This document shows, piece by piece, positions 44,754-49,134 of a stretch of DNA of 49,134 bases. The notes beneath the pieces are model-generated. The model was not told the DNA's origin. It worked only from the letters and a program-made list of their open reading frames with translations, and ran no database searches. Position 1 is the first letter of the stretch. The number at the start of each line of letters is the position of its first letter. This DNA is from Planctomycetota bacterium (GTDB lineage: Bacteria > Planctomycetota > UBA8742 > UBA2392). Made by a program: the position numbers and the translations under genes. Where the stretch lies: positions 1 to 49,134 of the forward strand of contig JADLAK010000086.1 in the NCBI GenBank assembly GCA_020848275.1. The letters are read 5' to 3'.

Positions 44754-45875
44754 ATGAACACGAGAATCCTCGCTCTGCCCGCGTTGCTGTTGCTGGTCGC
44801 CGCAGCCCTGCCCGTTCGCACCGACGCCCAGGTCCGGCCCGCGCAATTCGAAGTCAACAAGTGGATCGACCGCTTCCTGACGGACGAACCGGACCAGTTT
44901 GAACGCGACGAGCTGCTCAAGAAGCTCAGCCGCGCCGGCCGCGACATGATCGGCAAAAACCTCAAGGCCGCCATCACCACCGACGGCAAGCGGCCATTTG
45001 CGCTGCAACTTGCGGCCAAACTTCGCGTTGGCGGCCTGTTCGACACGGCCAAGAAATTTGCCGACGGCGACGACGACGAGTTCGTGGCCAAGCTGGCGCT
45101 CTCGACGCTCGACAAGGGCGCCGCCAACTGGGCCGTGGACCGCTGGAAAACCAAAGAGGTGGGATCGCCGTCATGGTCATTTATCGACGACGCCTTCAAG
45201 GCCTGCCCGGTGCCGATTGACACCATCAAGCAGTTCAAGGAATTCGCCGCCTCGAAATCGAGCCCGGAAAACAAACTGATGGCGGCCATCGAGATCATGG
45301 CCTGGCAGCTTGGCGTCAAGGTGCCGGAAGTGCCGGCGGATTTGATCCCGCAGTGGGACAAGCTCAAGGCAGCGTGGGAAGCCGACAGCAAGGTTTTCCC
45401 GGTCACGGGCATCGACATGTTCACTTTCCCCGACCTCGGCATCAGCGGCACACGCGTGCTCAACAACTACCGCATGAGCGGCAGCGACTGCCTGACCTTT
45501 GAGATGCCCGACGAATGGGATGCCGCCAGCTTCACCATCAACATGCAGATCCGCTGGACCTCGGGCTCCGGTTTCAAATTCGCCTTCATGTCGGAAAAGA
45601 CCGGCAACTACCTCTATATCAACGCCAAGGGCGAGTGGAGCCTGCCCACGGCCAAGGGCGACCTCGTCCAGAAAGCCAAGGCCAACGACTGGACCAAGGT
45701 GACTCTGAAGGTCGTGGCCGATTCAAAGGAAAGCCGCAGCGTGAAGATCACTATCGACGAAAAGGAGTTCCACTTCGGCAACCTGCCCTGCGAAGGCCCG
45801 CTGACTTACCTGACCATCAACGCCTTCGAGACCAAGTTCACGCTTGCCGCCATGGAATGGCTTGTCACCAAGTAA
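44754..45875 (+). CDS. Secreted protein with helical repeats and a LamG-like C-terminal domain
   Basis: 373 aa. Signal peptide (LALPALLLLVAAALPVRTDA), helical segment (about 30-200), and a beta-sandwich C-terminal domain (about 215-370) with TFPDLGISGTRVLNN and IQMxxRWTSGSGFKFAF, similar to family-16/LamG-like or DUF1080-type folds. No catalytic residues assigned. A -10-like TAGAAT lies at 44724-44729. Its TAA is immediately followed by the ATG of the next gene, so the pair is co-translated. Confidence 0.72.
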   Translation: MNTRILALPALLLLVAAALPVRTDAQVRPAQFEVNKWIDRFLTDEPDQFERDELLKKLSRAGRDMIGKNLKAAITTDGKRPFALQLAAKLRVGGLFDTAKKFADGDDDEFVAKLALSTLDKGAANWAVDRWKTKEVGSPSWSFIDDAFKACPVPIDTIKQFKEFAASKSSPENKLMAAIEIMAWQLGVKVPEVPADLIPQWDKLKAAWEADSKVFPVTGIDMFTFPDLGISGTRVLNNYRMSGSDCLTFEMPDEWDAASFTINMQIRWTSGSGFKFAFMSEKTGNYLYINAKGEWSLPTAKGDLVQKAKANDWTKVTLKVVADSKESRSVKITIDEKEFHFGNLPCEGPLTYLTINAFETKFTLAAMEWLVTK

Positions 45876-48146
45876 ATGTCCCCCATCCGCGCACTATTGA
45901 TCGCCGCAATTCTTTGCGCCGCCGCGGCGCCCGCCGCGGCATGGGAGCTTGATCCTGTCGACGCCGCGGAACTCGAGTCGTACATCGAGGGCGAATATCG
46001 CCTGCCCTCCTATTTCCTGGATCGCGCGTCGCCGACAAAAATACGCGAGGGCGCGCGCTGGCGTTTTGAGGTGCAGGACGGCGACAGCAAGCGCGTGATC
46101 ACCTGGCAACTCACCCGCGACGTCGCGCTCGGCCAATCCCTCTTCGAGATCGACAACGGCCGCGGGCTGGTCTTCGCGTTTGTTTCCGACAACACGCAAC
46201 TCGCGATCAAAGGCTGGATCGGCAAACGCGGCGGCACGCCCGAAGAAATCAACCTCTATCCCGGCTTCGTCGGGGACACCTCGTTCACGAGTTATTTCCT
46301 CAAGGTGCCGCTGAATGCCTCGGTGATCGACATGCCGGCAGAGGCCGCCCGGCGCTCGCGCTTCAATATCGGCGGCAAGTCCCGCGATGTCGTCACCAAG
46401 GTTGTGCGTTACCTCGGCGTCTCCTACGAGTTGACGACCGCGCCGCTGAACGAAGTCGTCTGCGCCTTTGGGCTGCTTGAGTTCAAGGTGCAGGGCAACA
46501 CGGTCGGAAAACTGGTTGGCGCGCAGGCCGGCGGTGAAGTTGCGCCTTTGCTGGACTGGTCCGGTATTTTCGACATACCGGAAAAACCGGAGCCCTTTGA
46601 GCCGCCGCCGCGCCCGACCCGGCGCATCATCACCGAAGATCTCGGCGCGGCGGGCACGCTCGTCCACGTGCATGAACTGCTGGGCCGCGTCAACTTTCGC
46701 GACTCCAAGGGCAAGATCACTCATCCCTACGGTGAGCCGGAATACGCCCCGCGCCCGGTTTCCTTCCCCGGCCACATCGTCACGCCGCCCGGCGTCACCT
46801 GGGAATTCTGGAGCGGCTATCGTCCCGGCGCGGCCAACACCTACGAGCTGATCTCGCAGTTGCGCCCCTTTGTCTCGCGCCTGTATCTCGACTCCGTCCC
46901 CGCGGAGGAAATCCCCGGCATCGCGCGGATGGACTGGCTGACCTCGCTCAAGCTTGGCCTCAAGCGCACGCAGGGCAAGCGCGGCTACCTGTCGCCGCTC
47001 AAGGCGCTGCAGGGCCTGGCTGAACTTGAGCTCTGGAACGTCGACGCGATTGCGGACCTGGGATGGCTTGAGCAACTGCCGAAGCTCGAAAAACTCTGGC
47101 TGCAGGGCGAAAACGCCGAGATCGGCCTGCCGCGGGTGCCGAACATGCCCGGGCTGCGCGAGCTTTACTTCGGCTGGACGCATCTGACCGACGAAACGGT
47201 GGCCGCGCTCTCGACGCTCGGGGGCCTGGAGAAACTTTCGCTCAACGACTGCGATTTCCGCTTCCTGACCGACGCCGGGAAACTTCGCCCCAAGACGCTC
47301 AAGCGCCTCGAAATCCTTGGGGGCAAGGACTTCAGCGTCAACACGCTGGCCCTGTTGCTGCCGCCCTGCGTGGATGAGCTTTGCGTCAACGGCTTTGACC
47401 TCAACAACGACCATATCGCCGTCATTTCCTGCTACCCGGGACTCAAGGTGCTGGAACTCGGCGTGCTCGCCGAGGCCGATGACGACGGCCTGGCGATGAT
47501 CGCGGAGATGAGCAAGCTCGAAAAGCTCGAGCTGTTCCTGCTGCCTAACGTCAGCGACGCGGGCCTCGCCCAACTGAAGGCCTGCGCCAACCTCAAGGAG
47601 TTGCGGCTGGACGACTGGGGCCCCGGCGTGACCGGCGCATTCTTGAGCGAACTCAAGCAGAACCTCGAGAAGGCCTACCTGCGCGGGATTTTTCGCACCG
47701 GCAAACCCCTCGAAAGTTTGCTGTCCATGACCGCCCTGCGGGAGCTGACGATTTATTCCTGCGTCGGCGGTGTCGAGCTTGGCAGCGACCTTGGGCGCGT
47801 GCTGGCGCCGCTGAAAGAACTCACGGTGCTCAACCTCGTCGGTATCGGCGTTGCGAACAATGAAACTCTGGGTTCGCTCAAGGGTGCGTCGGGCCTGAAG
47901 GAACTGCGCGTGTGTTATGCGGGCGCACTGACCGAACGAGGGCTGGAGGCGCTGACGGGACTGGCGAAGCTCGAGTCGCTCGTCATCCAGCAATGCCGGG
48001 GCGTTTCCTACCTGAGCACGCCGACCTTGAAACGGCTGAGCTCGCTGCGCAAGTTGCTGGTGCTGAAGTGCGGCGACTTCGGCGACCGCGACATCACCGA
48101 TATCCGCGCCGCTCTGCCGCGCTGCGAGTGCGAAATCCTTCGGTAG
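45876..48146 (+). CDS. Secreted leucine-rich-repeat protein
   Basis: 756 aa with a signal peptide (LLIAAILCAAAAPAAA). The N-terminal ~270 residues are unassigned beta/alpha sequence; the remainder has about 15 leucine-rich repeats (e.g. LEKLELFLLPNVSDAGLAQLKAC, LKELRLDDWGPGVTGAFL), of the cysteine-containing/RI-like type. It starts on the base after the previous stop. LRRs imply protein binding outside the cytoplasm. Not a known enzyme. Confidence 0.85.
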   Translation: MSPIRALLIAAILCAAAAPAAAWELDPVDAAELESYIEGEYRLPSYFLDRASPTKIREGARWRFEVQDGDSKRVITWQLTRDVALGQSLFEIDNGRGLVFAFVSDNTQLAIKGWIGKRGGTPEEINLYPGFVGDTSFTSYFLKVPLNASVIDMPAEAARRSRFNIGGKSRDVVTKVVRYLGVSYELTTAPLNEVVCAFGLLEFKVQGNTVGKLVGAQAGGEVAPLLDWSGIFDIPEKPEPFEPPPRPTRRIITEDLGAAGTLVHVHELLGRVNFRDSKGKITHPYGEPEYAPRPVSFPGHIVTPPGVTWEFWSGYRPGAANTYELISQLRPFVSRLYLDSVPAEEIPGIARMDWLTSLKLGLKRTQGKRGYLSPLKALQGLAELELWNVDAIADLGWLEQLPKLEKLWLQGENAEIGLPRVPNMPGLRELYFGWTHLTDETVAALSTLGGLEKLSLNDCDFRFLTDAGKLRPKTLKRLEILGGKDFSVNTLALLLPPCVDELCVNGFDLNNDHIAVISCYPGLKVLELGVLAEADDDGLAMIAEMSKLEKLELFLLPNVSDAGLAQLKACANLKELRLDDWGPGVTGAFLSELKQNLEKAYLRGIFRTGKPLESLLSMTALRELTIYSCVGGVELGSDLGRVLAPLKELTVLNLVGIGVANNETLGSLKGASGLKELRVCYAGALTERGLEALTGLAKLESLVIQQCRGVSYLSTPTLKRLSSLRKLLVLKCGDFGDRDITDIRAALPRCECEILR

Positions 48147-48152
48147 AGTTTT

Positions 48153-48998
48153 TCAGGGCCGCAGCACGAGCACACGTTCGAGGCCCGTGAGGTCGCGCGC
48201 CAGTTCGACGTCGGTAAAGCCAATCGCGCGGGCGGCGTCGGCAAGCTCCGCGCCCTGCCCCGCGCCGAACTCGACCGCCGCAAGCCCGCCGTTTCTCAAC
48301 CGCGCGCGGATTTCCGGCAGCAGCGCGCGCGTTGTCGCCGTCCCCCCGCCTTCGCCGCCAAATAACGCCACGGCAGGCTCAAAATCGCGCACTTCCGGCT
48401 GCATGCCGGGTTTGTCGGCGGCGTCCACGTAGGGCGGGTTGGCGACAATCAGGTCGGCGACCGGCGCGCGCCTGATTGCCGCAAGCCAGTTCGAGCACAC
48501 CAGCGCCACCCGCGCCTTGAGCGCACCGGCGTTTTCAGCCGCCACGCGCAGCGCATCGACACTGACATCCAGTGCAATCATGCGCAGACGCGCGAACTCC
48601 AGCGCCAGCGTGACTGCCAGGCAGCCGCTGCCCGTGCCAAGGTCGAGCGCAACGCCTGCAAAATCGCGCGGCAGACGCTTCTTGCAGATTTCGACGATGG
48701 TTTCTGTCTCGGGCCGCGGGATCAGCACCCCCGGCCTCACGATGAAGCGGCGGCCGTAAAACTCGCGCGAGCCAACGATGTAGTCGACGGGTTCACGCCG
48801 CAGGCGGCGCTGCAAAAAACCTTCCAGCCGCGCGACCTGCGCATCGGTGACGGCAACGTCGCCGTGCGCGGCCAGTTCGCTGCGCGCGCAGCCCAGTACT
48901 TCGGCGAGCAACAGTTCCGCCGTCAGGCGCGGGCTCTCGATGCCCGCGTTGGCGATTTCGTCACGAGCGCTATTTAGAATGTCGCGAACCGTCGGCAC
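48153..48998 (-). CDS. prmC: Peptide chain release factor N5-glutamine methyltransferase
   Basis: 281 aa, usual PrmC length. N-terminal helical domain (about 1-80), Rossmann core with VALDLGTGSGCLAVTLAL, and the substrate motif NPPYV. It methylates the Gln of the GGQ loop of RF1 (prfA in this window) and RF2. Start GTG 48998. The complete left terminal repeat of element copy D begins 10 bp upstream, and a -10-like TAATAT (49003-49008, minus strand) spans the junction 6 bp before the start, so a leaderless transcript is possible. Confidence 0.95.
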   Translation of the reverse strand: MPTVRDILNSARDEIANAGIESPRLTAELLLAEVLGCARSELAAHGDVAVTDAQVARLEGFLQRRLRREPVDYIVGSREFYGRRFIVRPGVLIPRPETETIVEICKKRLPRDFAGVALDLGTGSGCLAVTLALEFARLRMIALDVSVDALRVAAENAGALKARVALVCSNWLAAIRRAPVADLIVANPPYVDAADKPGMQPEVRDFEPAVALFGGEGGGTATTRALLPEIRARLRNGGLAAVEFGAGQGAELADAARAIGFTDVELARDLTGLERVLVLRP

Positions 48999-49007
48999 GA
49001 ACGGATA

Positions 49008-49125
49008 TTAGAGCTTTTTCAAGGTTAGTGTGCCGAGTTTATGCGCTGCGCCGAGCGAGCAGATCAAGAAGCGCGAGCGACGGCGTGGCTGGAAGCCACG
49101 CTGAGCGAGCGCGACGCAGAGATGC
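49008..49125. repeat. MITE-like element, copy D (3' part replaced)
   Basis: Same left terminal repeat (TAGAGCTTTTTCAAGGTTA) and core as copy C, identical until about 49125, where it diverges after GAGATGC into an unrelated tail that runs to the window end. The central hairpin is intact. The right terminal repeat is lost or lies in a rearranged tail. Confidence 0.78.
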
Positions 49126-49134
49126 CCACCGGAA

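Overview
The window is GC-rich bacterial chromosome. Housekeeping genes (rnpA, yidD, rpmE, prfA, prmC, rnhA, clpB) sit among large secreted or membrane-anchored proteins: carboxypeptidase-regulatory-like repeats, a leucine-rich-repeat protein and a DUF1570-like gluzincin. Short palindromic repeats are dispersed between the genes. This mix fits a planctomycete-like lineage best, but that is inference from gene style; there is no rRNA here to settle it.

Layout. (1) 1-4.0 kb: two palindromic repeat elements, then a minus-strand operon of a P-type cation ATPase, a DnaJ-family co-chaperone and a CbpM-like modulator. (2) 4.17-27.09 kb: an integrated island of about 22.9 kb in a tRNA-Val(GAC) gene. 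It is bounded by a perfect 49-bp direct repeat (the 3' part of the tRNA) and has its tyrosine integrase at the tRNA end. The left end carries a five-copy iteron-like motif array and a gene resembling II/X-family (filamentous phage/plasmid) replication initiators. The cargo looks like host defence: a 1,514-aa Eco57I-type DNA methyltransferase, a DUF262/DUF1524 (GmrSD-like) protein, a TIGR04141/DUF6119-like protein, a coupled YwgA-like + HD-phosphohydrolase pair on the other strand, a PLD-SNF2 helicase, an AbiEi/AbiEii toxin-antitoxin pair and a second small tyrosine recombinase. (3) 27.1-32.2 kb: yidD, a small Cys-containing ORF, rnpA, a 1,068-aa repeat protein, and rpmE with an RGG-rich tail. 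(4) 32.2-40.2 kb: prfA, a membrane-anchored lipoprotein-like protein, rnhA, a REP-associated transposase (RAYT) with REP-like repeats on both sides, an HNH/SEC-C protein, a REP array and clpB. (5) 40.5-49.1 kb: a multi-PAS hybrid histidine kinase, a three-gene run of exported proteins, and prmC.

The two most interesting signals are these. First, the defence-like cargo of the island, in which a methylase, a PLD-helicase, a DUF262 protein and an HD/YwgA pair are packed around a perfect 22-bp inverted repeat. Second, a family of ~160-bp non-autonomous elements (1-126, 28106-28265, 32254-32419, 49008-49125) that share a core with a covarying hairpin but carry two unrelated sets of terminal inverted repeats. 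Copies lie directly upstream of rnpA, prfA and prmC.
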